Below, piece by piece: positions 15,943-25,603 of a stretch of 64,000 nucleotides of DNA. The notes under the pieces were generated by a model that was not told the origin of the DNA, did not search any database, and was given only the letters and a program-made list of their open reading frames with translations. The stretch comes from JANQNX01 sp965601665 (GTDB taxonomy: Bacteria; Pseudomonadota; Gammaproteobacteria; Eutrophobiales; Eutrophobiaceae). The stretch covers positions 1,426,001-1,490,000 of the forward strand of contig OZ271833.1 of assembly GCA_965601665.1 (NCBI GenBank), in the 5' to 3' direction. Numbering within the stretch: the stretch's first letter is position 1; each line of letters starts with the position of its first letter. The translations under genes were made by a program, and so were the position numbers.

Positions 15943-17634
15943 ATGTTTGATGTGATTGTTAATAACAGTAAAGGTGAAAGGGTAAAAAACTTTCACTGCC
16001 CGGTCAGTGAATGCACCATAGGCAAGGCCCGCGACAACTTTATCCAGTTACGTGGATGGAAAGTCGCGCCCCATCACGCCGAAATACACCGCACGTCTGA
16101 AGGTCTGTTCATCGAAGATAAGACAGGACAAAAGCGCATTGAAGTGAACGGCGAAGACGTCGATCACCACGGACCAATACGATCGTCAGATGAAATTGTC
16201 ATTGCCGGTTACTACATCAAGGCAGGCATGAGTTCAGGTGCAGAGGAAGAGGAATTTGACGAGGACGATGATAGTTCTTTTGACGATATGAGAACGGTTA
16301 TCGGGGTCCCTCATCATGCGGCCCTGGATGAGTCCGAGGAGGTCAGTAAGACACTGCTGGACCTGCAGCATAACGAAAAATTCAAATGGCGCAATCGTGT
16401 CCATGATGAATTACTCGCCGCCATGGACCTGCGTCGTACTGATATCAGCAGCATGAACGAAGACAAGCTGCGTAGTCATGTTGAAGGGCTAATTAACGAA
16501 ATCCTGGAAGAGATGGGGCCCAAGCTGCCCGCGGATATCAACAAGGAAATGCTGGCGCGTGATGTCTTGAACGAGGCAGTCGGCCTGGGACCACTGGAAG
16601 CACTGCTGGCCGACGACAGCGTAACCGAAATCATGGTCAACAAGTTTGACGAAATTTATATTGAACAGGCAGGTACACTCAGCCTGTCTGATATTACCTT
16701 TTCCAGCGATGACGCGGTCATGACCGCTATTGAGCGTATCGTGTCGCCACTTGGAAGACGCATCGATGAAAGTTCACCCATGGTCGATGCACGCTTGAAA
16801 GATGGCTCACGTGTCAACGCCATCATCCCGCCACTGGCGCTACGTGGTCCCTGTTTAACCATCCGTAAATTTGCCAAGCAAAAGCTGGTCGCCAAGGACC
16901 TGGTTAATTTTGGTGCGCTCAACGACAACATGTGCAAGTTCCTGGAAACCGCTGTACAGAACCACATGAATATTATTATCTCTGGTGGTACCGGTAGTGG
17001 TAAAACCACCTTGCTGAACGTGCTGTCAAATTTTATCCCGCCAAGTGAACGTATTGTCACCGTTGAAGACGCGGCCGAGTTAAAACTGGTACAGCCACAC
17101 CTGGTCAGTCTTGAATCTCGTCCACCTAACCTGGAAGGTAAAGGCGCCATACCGATACGTGACCTCGTTAAGAACTGTTTACGTATGCGCCCGGACCGCA
17201 TTGTGGTCGGGGAGTGTCGAGGTGGGGAAACGCTGGATATGTTGCAGGCCATGAATACCGGCCATGATGGTTCGTTAACCACGGCACATGCCAACACACC
17301 ACGAGACCTGATCGCACGTATCGAAGTCATGGTGATGATGTCGGGTATGGAATTACCCGTGGCGGCAATACGTGAAATGGTTGCATCGGCGATTCATATC
17401 GTTGTGCAGCAAACACGTTTCTCTGATGGTTCGCGCCGCGTGATTAATATTACCGAGATCACCGGCGTCGAATCCGGCATCGTTTCAATGCAGGATATCT
17501 TTCGCTTCCAGCAGGAAGGCTTTGATTCCGAAGGCAAGGTCAAGGGCCATTTCGAGGCCACCGGTGCCATCCCGCATTTCTACGAGGAAATGCGTCAGCG
17601 CGGCCTGCCAGTAGATATGTCTATTTTCTCCTGA
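15943..17634 (+). CDS. tadA: Flp pilus ATPase TadA/CpaF with N-terminal FHA-like domain
   Basis: Secretion ATPase powering pilus assembly. Residues about 180-550 are the TadA/CpaF domain, with Walker A GGTGSGKTT (348-356) and Walker B region RIVVGECRGGE (419-429). The first 95 residues resemble an FHA domain (FDVIVNN, TIGKARDNFIQL, HHAEIH, IEVNGEDV), followed by an acidic linker (about 100-115). Canonical phosphothreonine-binding positions are altered: GK replaces the usual GR and APHH stands where SxxH is expected, so ligand binding is uncertain. Plain TadA proteins lack this extension. No TadZ/CpaE localisation ATPase occurs in the cluster, so the extension could serve that role (inference). 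Confidence 0.92.
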   Translation: MFDVIVNNSKGERVKNFHCPVSECTIGKARDNFIQLRGWKVAPHHAEIHRTSEGLFIEDKTGQKRIEVNGEDVDHHGPIRSSDEIVIAGYYIKAGMSSGAEEEEFDEDDDSSFDDMRTVIGVPHHAALDESEEVSKTLLDLQHNEKFKWRNRVHDELLAAMDLRRTDISSMNEDKLRSHVEGLINEILEEMGPKLPADINKEMLARDVLNEAVGLGPLEALLADDSVTEIMVNKFDEIYIEQAGTLSLSDITFSSDDAVMTAIERIVSPLGRRIDESSPMVDARLKDGSRVNAIIPPLALRGPCLTIRKFAKQKLVAKDLVNFGALNDNMCKFLETAVQNHMNIIISGGTGSGKTTLLNVLSNFIPPSERIVTVEDAAELKLVQPHLVSLESRPPNLEGKGAIPIRDLVKNCLRMRPDRIVVGECRGGETLDMLQAMNTGHDGSLTTAHANTPRDLIARIEVMVMMSGMELPVAAIREMVASAIHIVVQQTRFSDGSRRVINITEITGVESGIVSMQDIFRFQQEGFDSEGKVKGHFEATGAIPHFYEEMRQRGLPVDMSIFS

Positions 17635-17639
17635 CAACC

Positions 17640-18521
17640 ATGTTTGATTTTCTATTAACACTTTCTGCCGGCGCCAGTTACTACCTGACTCTGGCGTTCG
17701 TGTTTGCCGCCGTGGCAACGCTATGGTTTGTTATCGCGAAAAAAGTACAAAGCTTTGCTGACAACTACCGACAAACGTTTACTTCGACTGCGACGAGCAA
17801 CATGTCAGACATGTTCATGACCGTTGACCCCAATCAGCTGTTCATGATGAACGTAATCGCAATAATCGCGTTACCGATACTGACCTTTATTATTACGCGA
17901 GATTTCCCGGCCACGATCACCATGTTGTTGCTGGTGTTGTTGTTGCCGTCGATTGTTTACCGCTCGATGCGGAATAAGCGCCTGAAACGGTTTGAGCAAC
18001 AGCTGCCTGATGGCCTGGCCATGATTTCCGGGGCCATGCGCGCCGGTGCCAGCCTGAATATCGCACTTGAAAGCCTGGTAAAGGAACAACCTGCGCCACT
18101 GTCACAGGAGTTCGAGTTATTTCTTAAAGAACAGCGACTGGGTGTGGACTTCGAGGTGTCGTTGAAAAAGATGGAAGAGCGCATTCCGCTGCAGGATTTC
18201 AGTATGCTGGTAACGGCGTTACTCATTAACCGTGAAGTCGGTGGTAACCTGGCCGAGACCATGGAAACCCTGGGTGAAACACTGCGCCGCAAGGGCATGA
18301 TGGAAGGCAAGATTCAGAGCCTGACAGCACAGGGCAAGTTACAGGGTATTGTCATGACCGGGTTGCCAATACTGCTTGGCGTGTTACTGAATTTCATGGA
18401 ACCCGAGGCAATGAGTAAACTCTGGACGACAACGATCGGTTGGGTAGTACTGACCATCATCATTGTAATGGAAGGACTGGGTTATTTTATGATTTCCAAG
18501 ATCACCAGCATCGACGTCTAG
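17640..18521 (+). CDS. tadB: Flp pilus inner-membrane platform protein TadB
   Basis: A 293-residue type II secretion F-domain membrane protein. Transmembrane helices lie near residues 15-35, 65-105, 235-255 and 265-285. The cytoplasmic T2SF domain (about 115-240) includes FEQQLPDGLAMISGAMRAG, ALESLVKEQPAPLSQEF and the GGNLAETMETL motif. It forms the inner-membrane platform with TadC and contacts the ATPase. It starts five bases after the tadA stop. Confidence 0.92.
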   Translation: MFDFLLTLSAGASYYLTLAFVFAAVATLWFVIAKKVQSFADNYRQTFTSTATSNMSDMFMTVDPNQLFMMNVIAIIALPILTFIITRDFPATITMLLLVLLLPSIVYRSMRNKRLKRFEQQLPDGLAMISGAMRAGASLNIALESLVKEQPAPLSQEFELFLKEQRLGVDFEVSLKKMEERIPLQDFSMLVTALLINREVGGNLAETMETLGETLRRKGMMEGKIQSLTAQGKLQGIVMTGLPILLGVLLNFMEPEAMSKLWTTTIGWVVLTIIIVMEGLGYFMISKITSIDV

Positions 18522-18532
18522 CGGGGAATAAC

Positions 18533-19414
18533 ATGGCAAGTATTTTTTTCGGTGGATCACTTCTTGGTTACTTCATAGCAGGCCTGTTATTTACACTGTT
18601 GATTGGCACTGCGTATGCCCTGATTGACAAGGAAGACCGGACCTATATGGATCCGTTACCACCAATGCTGAAACTGCTCTGGCCTTTCATACAGATCATC
18701 GCCAATTTTTTTGTCGTGTTTCTACCCTATGAAATCATGGAAAGTACCGAGAAAAAAATCACACATTCCGGTGTCAGCTATCTTTTGAATGCAGAACAGT
18801 TCATTGCGTTACGCATCATCTCGGCCATTATTGCGCCATTACTGGCCTTGTTGGTCATGATCATGCTGAATAACTTTGAGCCAATCTGGTTCGTTATCAT
18901 GCCCGTACTCGGCTTCCTGTTCCCGGAAATCTGGCTGAACGATACCCGTAAGAAAAGAGACAGCGCGGTAATCCGAACACTGCCTGTTTACCTGGACTTT
19001 ATCACCATGTGTGTTGAAGCAGGCCTTAACCTGCAAGGTGCGCTGGGACAGGCGATGGAAAAAGCGCCACCGGGTCCGTTACGTAACGAGTTTGCTGTCG
19101 TGTTACGAGACCTGCGTTCCGGATTATCACGCGCCGATGCACTACGTCGTATGGCTGAAAGACTGGACATACAGGAGATTACCAGCTTTGTCAGTTCTAT
19201 CATCCAGGCAGAGAAGATGGGTGCATCACTGGCAACGGTCTTACGCGTACAGTCAGATCAGCGCCGTAATGAGCGCTTTCAACGGGCTGAAAAACTGGCC
19301 ATGGAAGCGCCGATCAAACTTGTCGGGCCGTTGATTATGTTTATTTTCCCGGTCACGTTTATCGTACTTGGCTTTCCAATCGTTATGAAATTCATGTCCG
19401 AAGGCATGTTATGA
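18533..19414 (+). CDS. tadC: Flp pilus inner-membrane platform protein TadC
   Basis: A 293-residue T2SF-domain membrane protein. It follows tadB by 11 bases and starts at the ATG at 18533 after GGGGAATA; an upstream frame overlapping tadB is ignored. Helices near residues 8-30, 45-65, 90-130 and 260-285 flank a cytoplasmic domain with LPVYLDFITMCVEAGLNLQGA and the LRDLRSGLSRADALRRMAER segment typical of TadC. Its stop overlaps the start of the DUF192 gene (ATGA). Confidence 0.92.
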   Translation: MASIFFGGSLLGYFIAGLLFTLLIGTAYALIDKEDRTYMDPLPPMLKLLWPFIQIIANFFVVFLPYEIMESTEKKITHSGVSYLLNAEQFIALRIISAIIAPLLALLVMIMLNNFEPIWFVIMPVLGFLFPEIWLNDTRKKRDSAVIRTLPVYLDFITMCVEAGLNLQGALGQAMEKAPPGPLRNEFAVVLRDLRSGLSRADALRRMAERLDIQEITSFVSSIIQAEKMGASLATVLRVQSDQRRNERFQRAEKLAMEAPIKLVGPLIMFIFPVTFIVLGFPIVMKFMSEGML

Positions 19415-19767
19415 AACATGGTTGGCTGGCCACACAAAACAATGACTGTTTGATAAAAAACGTATTCAAGACCTCCAGCTTTCTGGAACGTACATGCGGT
19501 CTGTTGTTCAGGCCGCAGCTAGGGCAAGACGACGCATTATTAATTGAGCCGTGTTCATCAATACATACCTTTGGGATGCGCTACACTATCGATATCGTCT
19601 ACCTTGATAAGACCATGAACATACTGAAAATGGTATCCGCTATAGGGCCATGGCGAATGTCGGCCTGTCGTGGCGCTACTGCAGTACTCGAATTGGCTGC
19701 GAACAGGATTACGCAACTACAGCTGGTAACTGGACAACAACTTTTTTGGCAAGAAAATGATTTATAA
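19411..19767 (+). CDS. DUF192-family protein inside the Tad operon
   Basis: A 118-residue protein with the DUF192 signature: TCGLLFRPQLGQDDALLI, then CSSIHTFGMRYTIDIVYLD (residues about 49-67) and a GATAVLELAAN segment. DUF192 proteins are small beta-rich proteins of unknown activity, often with a signal peptide; this one has no obvious signal. The start overlaps the tadC stop by four bases and its end overlaps the TadD-like gene, so it is translationally coupled to the pilus genes. A link to pilus biogenesis is suggested only by position. Confidence 0.82.
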   Translation: MKHGWLATQNNDCLIKNVFKTSSFLERTCGLLFRPQLGQDDALLIEPCSSIHTFGMRYTIDIVYLDKTMNILKMVSAIGPWRMSACRGATAVLELAANRITQLQLVTGQQLFWQENDL

Positions 19768-20230
19768 AGTATTGATGGTAAGACTTATCCCTGTAGTCGC
19801 ATTACTACTCGGCCTCAGTGGCTGTAATGCCTTGCAAACAAAACCTGCGCCCGATGCCGAAGCAGAAAACGTTAACCTCGTAGAACTTCGACAAAAGGCC
19901 AATGAAGCCTATATCAACGATGACTTTGAGGCAGCTGAAGGGTATTACTCAACCTTGATCAATGAGTTGCCACAGGAACCGGAACACTGGTTTCGACTGG
20001 CGAACATTTATGTCGCCACCGACCGTCCCTACGCTTCAATGAATTTGTACCGGGAGGCCGTCATTCGTCAACCCGAATTTACCAAGGCCTGGTACAACCT
20101 CAGTATCGTACAGCTCAAACAAACGGCCTTTAGCCTGAGCGAAATGATGCTTTATGCTGACAAGCAGGATCCACTCTACAGCAAGGCCGCACAGTTACTC
20201 GAAGATATTAAAGACATCATCAGCGAATAA
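19757..20230 (+). CDS. tadD: TadD-like TPR lipoprotein
   Basis: A 157-residue predicted outer-membrane lipoprotein with signal sequence ending in the lipobox LSGC (Cys23). Two or three tetratricopeptide-like helical repeats follow (about residues 45-150; for example ANEAYINDDFEAAEGYYSTL and HWFRLANIYVATDRPYASMN). TadD proteins with this make-up assist assembly or targeting of the Tad secretin. The start lies inside the end of the DUF192 gene, and the TadE-like gene follows after seven bases. Confidence 0.8.
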   Translation: MIYKVLMVRLIPVVALLLGLSGCNALQTKPAPDAEAENVNLVELRQKANEAYINDDFEAAEGYYSTLINELPQEPEHWFRLANIYVATDRPYASMNLYREAVIRQPEFTKAWYNLSIVQLKQTAFSLSEMMLYADKQDPLYSKAAQLLEDIKDIISE

Positions 20231-20237
20231 TTAATAT

Positions 20238-21176
20238 ATGAACGGCTGCCAAAATAATCTCTCTCGCCACACCAGGACAGATTACAAGGGGCAGGCCATG
20301 GTGGAATTTCTCATCGTGCTACCGGTGATGCTCATGCTGGTAATGGGTATCCTGCAATTTGCGCTGATTTACCAGGCCAAGATCACACTCAACTACGCGG
20401 CCTTTCAAACCGCACGCGCCGGCAGTATTAATAACGCCAGTATCGATGCCATGCAATCGGCCTTTGCCAGTAATATGGCGCCGTTGTATACGAGTAGCTA
20501 TCTCGATATGGATAGCGATGGTGATTGTTCCAATACCTTTCTCAATACTGACGCTGCACGTAACGCGCGCCTGGGTGGGGCCAAGATTACACAAGACAAT
20601 ACGCGCGGTGTGCTGGATGCCAATATCAATAATTTTGAGTCCGACGATGTGCTTTGTGCCAGGCAAATTGTCCAGCAGCAAATTGATGATGGCTATGTCA
20701 ACATCACCGTGGTCAACCCCAGTACTGACACATTTGGGGACTACGGGGTCATGTTAAACGATGACGAACGCGGCACGGTACTTGGTATCCCGAATGATAA
20801 TTTAATGTATCGCGATGCCAATATTGCTGGTGGTGGTACGTCGGCACAAACCATCCAGGACGCGAACCTGCTAAAAATTCATATCGGCTACTGTTATGAA
20901 CTGATAGTGCCGTTCGTCAATCGTATGATCTGGGCATGGCAACGCTATGGCACCGGGTCGGCGCCCCAGGCAGAGATTGATTATGGCAACTACTGGCCAG
21001 ATACCGATGCGACCCCGGAGGGTTTCTTTGGTCCGCCTACAGGGGGCACTTTCGCGGCAAGCTGTATCAGTAACCCCGCTGATAATGGCCGCCTCAGTAT
21101 CGTGCTTTACTCGCAGGGCATCATGCGTATGCAATCCACCGCATTCCAATGTGAGGTCACGGATACCTGCTCCTGA
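20238..21176 (+). CDS. tadE: TadE/TadG-like pseudopilin
   Basis: A 312-residue minor pilin-like protein. The segment KGQAMVEFLIVLPVMLMLVM (about residues 19-38) is the TadE processing site and transmembrane helix, followed by GILQFALIYQAKITLNYAAFQTARAG as separate conserved blocks. The exported remainder contains paired cysteines (DCSNTF, LCARQI, ASCISN, CEVTDTCS) that may form disulfides. It is the last gene of the pilus cluster; mutS begins 47 bases later. Confidence 0.82.
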   Translation: MNGCQNNLSRHTRTDYKGQAMVEFLIVLPVMLMLVMGILQFALIYQAKITLNYAAFQTARAGSINNASIDAMQSAFASNMAPLYTSSYLDMDSDGDCSNTFLNTDAARNARLGGAKITQDNTRGVLDANINNFESDDVLCARQIVQQQIDDGYVNITVVNPSTDTFGDYGVMLNDDERGTVLGIPNDNLMYRDANIAGGGTSAQTIQDANLLKIHIGYCYELIVPFVNRMIWAWQRYGTGSAPQAEIDYGNYWPDTDATPEGFFGPPTGGTFAASCISNPADNGRLSIVLYSQGIMRMQSTAFQCEVTDTCS

Positions 21177-21223
21177 ACGGCCTACAGATAGCCAAGTTCA
21201 TACAGTTAAACTAGAATAACGTC

Positions 21224-23785
21224 ATGCCTGCCGACACCAAGCAGTCACCGACCCACACGCCTGTAATGCAGCAGTATCTTGGCTTCAAGGCCGAGTACCC
21301 GGATATGCTGCTGTTCTTCAGGATGGGCGATTTCTACGAATTATTTTACGAAGACGCGAAAAAAGCGGCCCGTTTACTGGACATAACCCTTACCCGGCGT
21401 GGCAAGTCTGCTGGTGAGGCCATTCCTATGGCAGGCGTGCCCTACCACGCAGTAGAAAGCTATCTCGCGCGTTTACTCAGGCAGGGTGAATCGGTTGTCA
21501 TCTGCGAGCAGGTTGGCGACCCTGCGTTGAGCAAGGGCCCGGTGGAAAGAAAAATTGTCCGCATCCTGACCCCCGGCACACTGACGGACGACGCGTTGCT
21601 GGATGAACGTTCGCCAAACACGCTGCTGGCCCTTTGCGAACATGACAATACCCTCGGACTGGCAGTGGCCGAGTTAAGCAGTGGCCGGATTGAATTACTT
21701 GAGTGTGATTGCAACACCAATCTTGAGGATATACTGGCGCAGTTACAGCCAGCCGAGGTGTTGCATGGTAACGGCCATGAGCTGGAAGTAACGCCAGATG
21801 TGCAATACTGTTTCACAACCAGGCCAGCACAGCATTTCGAACAAGACCAGGCCACCACACTTATCGGTGAGCAATACGGGGTAAAGGACGTGAACGGGTT
21901 AGGTTTTGCCGATCTTGGCGCCGCTGTTGGTGCACTGGGTGGGTTGCTTGCCTACCTTGTTGAGACCCAGAAAACACTGCTGCCACACTTACAACGGCCG
22001 ACATTGCGCGAAAATGAATCGATCCTGCAAATTGATGCGGCCTCGCGCCGAAACCTGGAACTTGAAAGCAGCATCATGGCTGGCCCGTCACATTCCCTGC
22101 TTGATGTCATTGACACCACGTCCACTGTCATGGGCGGACGCCTGCTGCGACGTTGGTTGCAACAGCCAACACGCGATCATGATGAACTGCGTCTTCGTTA
22201 TGATGCAGTAAACCGGTTGCATGACAATTTCCTACATCGCGACTTTCATGATGACATGCGTCAAATCTGCGACATAGAACGTATATTGGCCAGGGTAGTG
22301 CTCAGGTCAACGCGTCCGCGAGATTTAATCCAGTTACGTAACAGCCTGCAGCAACTGCCGGCCATTAAAGCCAGGCTTGGCGACATCGACAGCCCACGTC
22401 TCAGTGGATTACATGACAACCTCGACCTGTTGCCATCTCTTATGACCAAGCTGGAACTGGCGCTGGTCGATGATCCACCTGTGACGATTCGTGATGGTGG
22501 CGTTATCGCTGTCGGCTACGATGCTGAACTGGATGAACTCAGGCAGATAAGCAGCGACGCTGGTCAATACCTGCAGGAGCTGGAACAGAAAGAAAAGGAA
22601 CGGACGGGTATTGCGACACTGAAGCTCGGCTATAACCGGGTACATGGTTATTACATAGAAGTAGGCCGTAATCATGCCGACAACGTGCCAGCAGATTACA
22701 CGCGCAGACAAACCCTGAAGGCAGCAGAACGATTCATTACACCCGAACTTAAGTCGTTTGAAACAACAGTGCTGAGTGCCAGGGAACGTTCACTGGCGAA
22801 AGAAAAGCAATTGTTTGATGAATTGCTTGAATTTATCGCCGGTTTTATCAAGCCGCTTCAAAAAAATGCCAATGTTGTTGCAGAACTCGATATTTATCTC
22901 TGTTTTGCCAGTAATGCCGAAACGCTTGATCTGACCATGCCCGAATTAAGTGGCGAAAAATTACTGAATATTCATGGTGGACGCCACCTGGTTGTTGAGC
23001 AGCTACAGCGAGAAACGTTTATTGCCAACGATCTGGAACTGAATGATGACAAACAAATGCTTATCATCACCGGACCGAATATGGGCGGTAAATCCACCTA
23101 CATGCGCCAGAATGCACTGATAGTTGTGCTTGCGCATATCGGTAGTTTCGTTCCTGCAGACAGTGCCTGTATCGGCAAACTGGATAGAATATTCACACGC
23201 ATCGGTGCAGCTGATGATTTGGCCAGTGGCCGTTCCACGTTTATGGTTGAAATGACCGAGGCAGCGACCATTCTAAACTGCGCGACCGCGCACAGCCTCG
23301 TACTGCTGGATGAAATTGGTCGCGGAACCAGTACGTATGACGGCCTGGCGCTGGCATGGGCCTGTGCACAGCACCTGGCTGAGTCGGTAAATGCCTATTG
23401 CCTGTTTGCCACGCATTATTTTGAAATGACTACATTGCCGGAACAGTATTCCCAGGTTCTTAATGTTCATATGGAAGCGATGGAGCATGGCAGAGACGTT
23501 GTATTTTTACACAGCGTTAAACCGGGGCCTGCCAACCAGAGCTACGGGTTACACGTTGCCGCACTGGCTGGCGTACCAGGTGAAGTCATTAAACTGGCCG
23601 AGCAAAGGTTGCGGGATATTGAGTCTTTAACCATGCATGATAAAGGATCGCAGGCGCAGCCTGACTTGTTTGTTGAAAAACCTGTCATTCAGAAACTCAA
23701 CCAGATTGATCCTGATTCCACCACACCGAAACAGGCACTTGCCCTGTTATACGAGCTCAAACGTCTGAATAATAACGACAACTAG
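21224..23785 (+). CDS. mutS: DNA mismatch repair protein MutS
   Basis: Mismatch-recognition ATPase of 853 residues, full length. The N-terminal mismatch-binding domain has the Phe-x-Glu motif in MGDFYELFYEDA. The C-terminal ABC-type ATPase has Walker A GPNMGGKST (about residues 617-625), the DDLASGRSTFMVEM signature and Walker B LVLLDEIGRGTSTYDG. The short C-terminal helix-loop-helix for tetramer formation is present (PKQALALLYELKRL). Its next neighbours are an ABC transporter pair and fdxA. Confidence 0.98.
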   Translation: MPADTKQSPTHTPVMQQYLGFKAEYPDMLLFFRMGDFYELFYEDAKKAARLLDITLTRRGKSAGEAIPMAGVPYHAVESYLARLLRQGESVVICEQVGDPALSKGPVERKIVRILTPGTLTDDALLDERSPNTLLALCEHDNTLGLAVAELSSGRIELLECDCNTNLEDILAQLQPAEVLHGNGHELEVTPDVQYCFTTRPAQHFEQDQATTLIGEQYGVKDVNGLGFADLGAAVGALGGLLAYLVETQKTLLPHLQRPTLRENESILQIDAASRRNLELESSIMAGPSHSLLDVIDTTSTVMGGRLLRRWLQQPTRDHDELRLRYDAVNRLHDNFLHRDFHDDMRQICDIERILARVVLRSTRPRDLIQLRNSLQQLPAIKARLGDIDSPRLSGLHDNLDLLPSLMTKLELALVDDPPVTIRDGGVIAVGYDAELDELRQISSDAGQYLQELEQKEKERTGIATLKLGYNRVHGYYIEVGRNHADNVPADYTRRQTLKAAERFITPELKSFETTVLSARERSLAKEKQLFDELLEFIAGFIKPLQKNANVVAELDIYLCFASNAETLDLTMPELSGEKLLNIHGGRHLVVEQLQRETFIANDLELNDDKQMLIITGPNMGGKSTYMRQNALIVVLAHIGSFVPADSACIGKLDRIFTRIGAADDLASGRSTFMVEMTEAATILNCATAHSLVLLDEIGRGTSTYDGLALAWACAQHLAESVNAYCLFATHYFEMTTLPEQYSQVLNVHMEAMEHGRDVVFLHSVKPGPANQSYGLHVAALAGVPGEVIKLAEQRLRDIESLTMHDKGSQAQPDLFVEKPVIQKLNQIDPDSTTPKQALALLYELKRLNNNDN

Positions 23786-23796
23786 TACCTGCAACC

Positions 23797-24606
23797 TTGC
23801 CAAAACTGTCCCGTATACTTGAGCTGGTCAGCTTCGACGTTGTACACGCTTTCACTAGTATGCGCAGTACCTTGTTCGTGGTGCCGTACTTCCTGTTCTG
23901 GTACCTGGTTTTCAGCAACTATTCTGCAACCACGCTGGAATGGTTGCAGAGTACGCAGGGGCTGGTAGCCGCTGCATGGTTACTCAAGGACCAGGAACTG
24001 GCGTTACAGTTACTCGTCGATCGCTCACCAACCCTGTCGCTGTTTTTGCTCATCTCTGCAGCCATTATGCCGATGTTTATCCTGTTCTCGGCGAACAACC
24101 AGATCGCCAGCGACCGTGCCAGGGGAGCGTTTCGATTTATCCTTACCCGCGCCACGCGACATGAACTCTACTTATCGAGGTTTTTATCATCATACCTGAT
24201 TGTAGCGACGTGCGTGCTGTTAGCGACAACCTGGGCCTTTATTATTGCCTTGGCAAACGAAGAGGCGGAACTGGCAAGGCTCGTTATGTTTGCCTCTGAA
24301 ACACTGTTGTTACTTGTGTTTTATGCACTGCCCTTCGTGGCATTTATGTCGATGACATCGGCGCTATCGCGGTCGGCTATTGGCAACCTGTTTGTGGCGT
24401 TTATGCTATATACCGGTCTGATCTTCATCGTGCTTTGGTTACATAGTGATTTTAATCAGATTGAGTACCTGTTACCTAGCAGCATGAGAACTTTCCTGTT
24501 TGATATTAATGTGACAAATATCATCACAGCGATCAGCGGCCTTGTTGTCTATACCGCCATTTATTACAGCGCTGGCTGGATCATTTTCAAAACGAGGGAC
24601 ATATAG
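23797..24606 (+). CDS. ABC-2-type transporter permease
   Basis: A 269-residue membrane protein with about six predicted helices (around residues 25-45, 85-105, 130-155, 170-195, 200-220 and 240-262), the layout of ABC-2 permeases. It ends one base into the GTG of the ATPase gene, so the two form an export or membrane-remodelling system of unknown substrate. The start is a TTG at 23797 without a good ribosome-binding site; an internal ATG at 23860 is possible. Confidence 0.75.
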   Translation: MPKLSRILELVSFDVVHAFTSMRSTLFVVPYFLFWYLVFSNYSATTLEWLQSTQGLVAAAWLLKDQELALQLLVDRSPTLSLFLLISAAIMPMFILFSANNQIASDRARGAFRFILTRATRHELYLSRFLSSYLIVATCVLLATTWAFIIALANEEAELARLVMFASETLLLLVFYALPFVAFMSMTSALSRSAIGNLFVAFMLYTGLIFIVLWLHSDFNQIEYLLPSSMRTFLFDINVTNIITAISGLVVYTAIYYSAGWIIFKTRDI

Positions 24607-25529
24607 TGAGCAACAGGATTGAATGTATGTCGCTTGGTAAGCGTTTTGGACATATACATGCGCTGAATGGACTGGATCTGAATATCGACATTACAGAGCC
24701 AACCGGCCTGGTTGGCGCTAACGGCGCCGGTAAATCGACCCTGTTTGCCATCCTGTGTGGTTTTATTCGACCTACCACCGGCACCGTACGTGTACTGGGC
24801 GAAGACGCACAACATGCATCACTGAAAGGCAAGCTGGCAATATTGCCTCAGGACACTAACATGTACAGTGGCTTCCCGGTGCATATCCAACTATGCCATT
24901 ACGCGCGTTTACAAGGTTTCAACAAACGGGCTGCAAGACAGGAAGTCGATTCTGTCCTGGAACAGGTCGGGGCTGCTGCTCTGGCAAAACAATTCCCGGA
25001 AACCCTGAGTTTTGGTCAGCGAAAAAAAGTATTCCTGGCCCAGGCACTCATCGGTTCACCACAGTTGATACTGCTGGACGAGCCGACATCCGGCCTGGAC
25101 CCGGTTGTCGCCCATGACGTGCAACAGTTGCTGCGACAACTTTCCCGTCGCTACAGCCTGTTTATCAGCTCGCACAATATCGCCGAGATAGAGGGGCTAT
25201 GTCGAAATATCGTGGTTTTGAACCACGGCAAGGTAAGCAAGACAGGAACAATTAGCGAATTAAAAAGGATGCACCAGTGCTTCCGTTTGCGGCTTGACGA
25301 TACACCAGCCGTGGATATAAAAAACATAATAACCGCCCTGCCTGATATTACTTCAGTAGAACAGGAACAGGCGGATGAACGACGTTTTATGATCTTCTAC
25401 ACTGAAGGCAACGCTAACCAGGCGCAGCTCCAGGTCCTGGCAGAATTGCAAAAACTGGGACTTGGCGTCGAGGAATTGAGCAAGGGAACAGCGCTGGCCG
25501 ACGAGATTTCAAGTCTTTTACAGTCATAA
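24606..25529 (+). CDS. ABC transporter ATP-binding protein
   Basis: A 307-residue ATPase: Walker A GANGAGKST (about 37-45), signature LSFGQRKKV (about 134) and Walker B LILLDEPTSGLDP (about 155-167), followed by H-loop SSHNIAEIE. The last 80 residues form the C-terminal extension usual in ABC-2-type systems such as NosF or DrrA. It is translationally coupled to the permease gene. Substrate is unknown. Confidence 0.88.
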   Translation: MSNRIECMSLGKRFGHIHALNGLDLNIDITEPTGLVGANGAGKSTLFAILCGFIRPTTGTVRVLGEDAQHASLKGKLAILPQDTNMYSGFPVHIQLCHYARLQGFNKRAARQEVDSVLEQVGAAALAKQFPETLSFGQRKKVFLAQALIGSPQLILLDEPTSGLDPVVAHDVQQLLRQLSRRYSLFISSHNIAEIEGLCRNIVVLNHGKVSKTGTISELKRMHQCFRLRLDDTPAVDIKNIITALPDITSVEQEQADERRFMIFYTEGNANQAQLQVLAELQKLGLGVEELSKGTALADEISSLLQS

Positions 25530-25603
25530 ATTGGGACTTTTTTGCTGGCCGCGGAACGAGTATGATCCTGTTTTTCTAAACCCGGTAATTTGAAGGTACT
25601 GAA

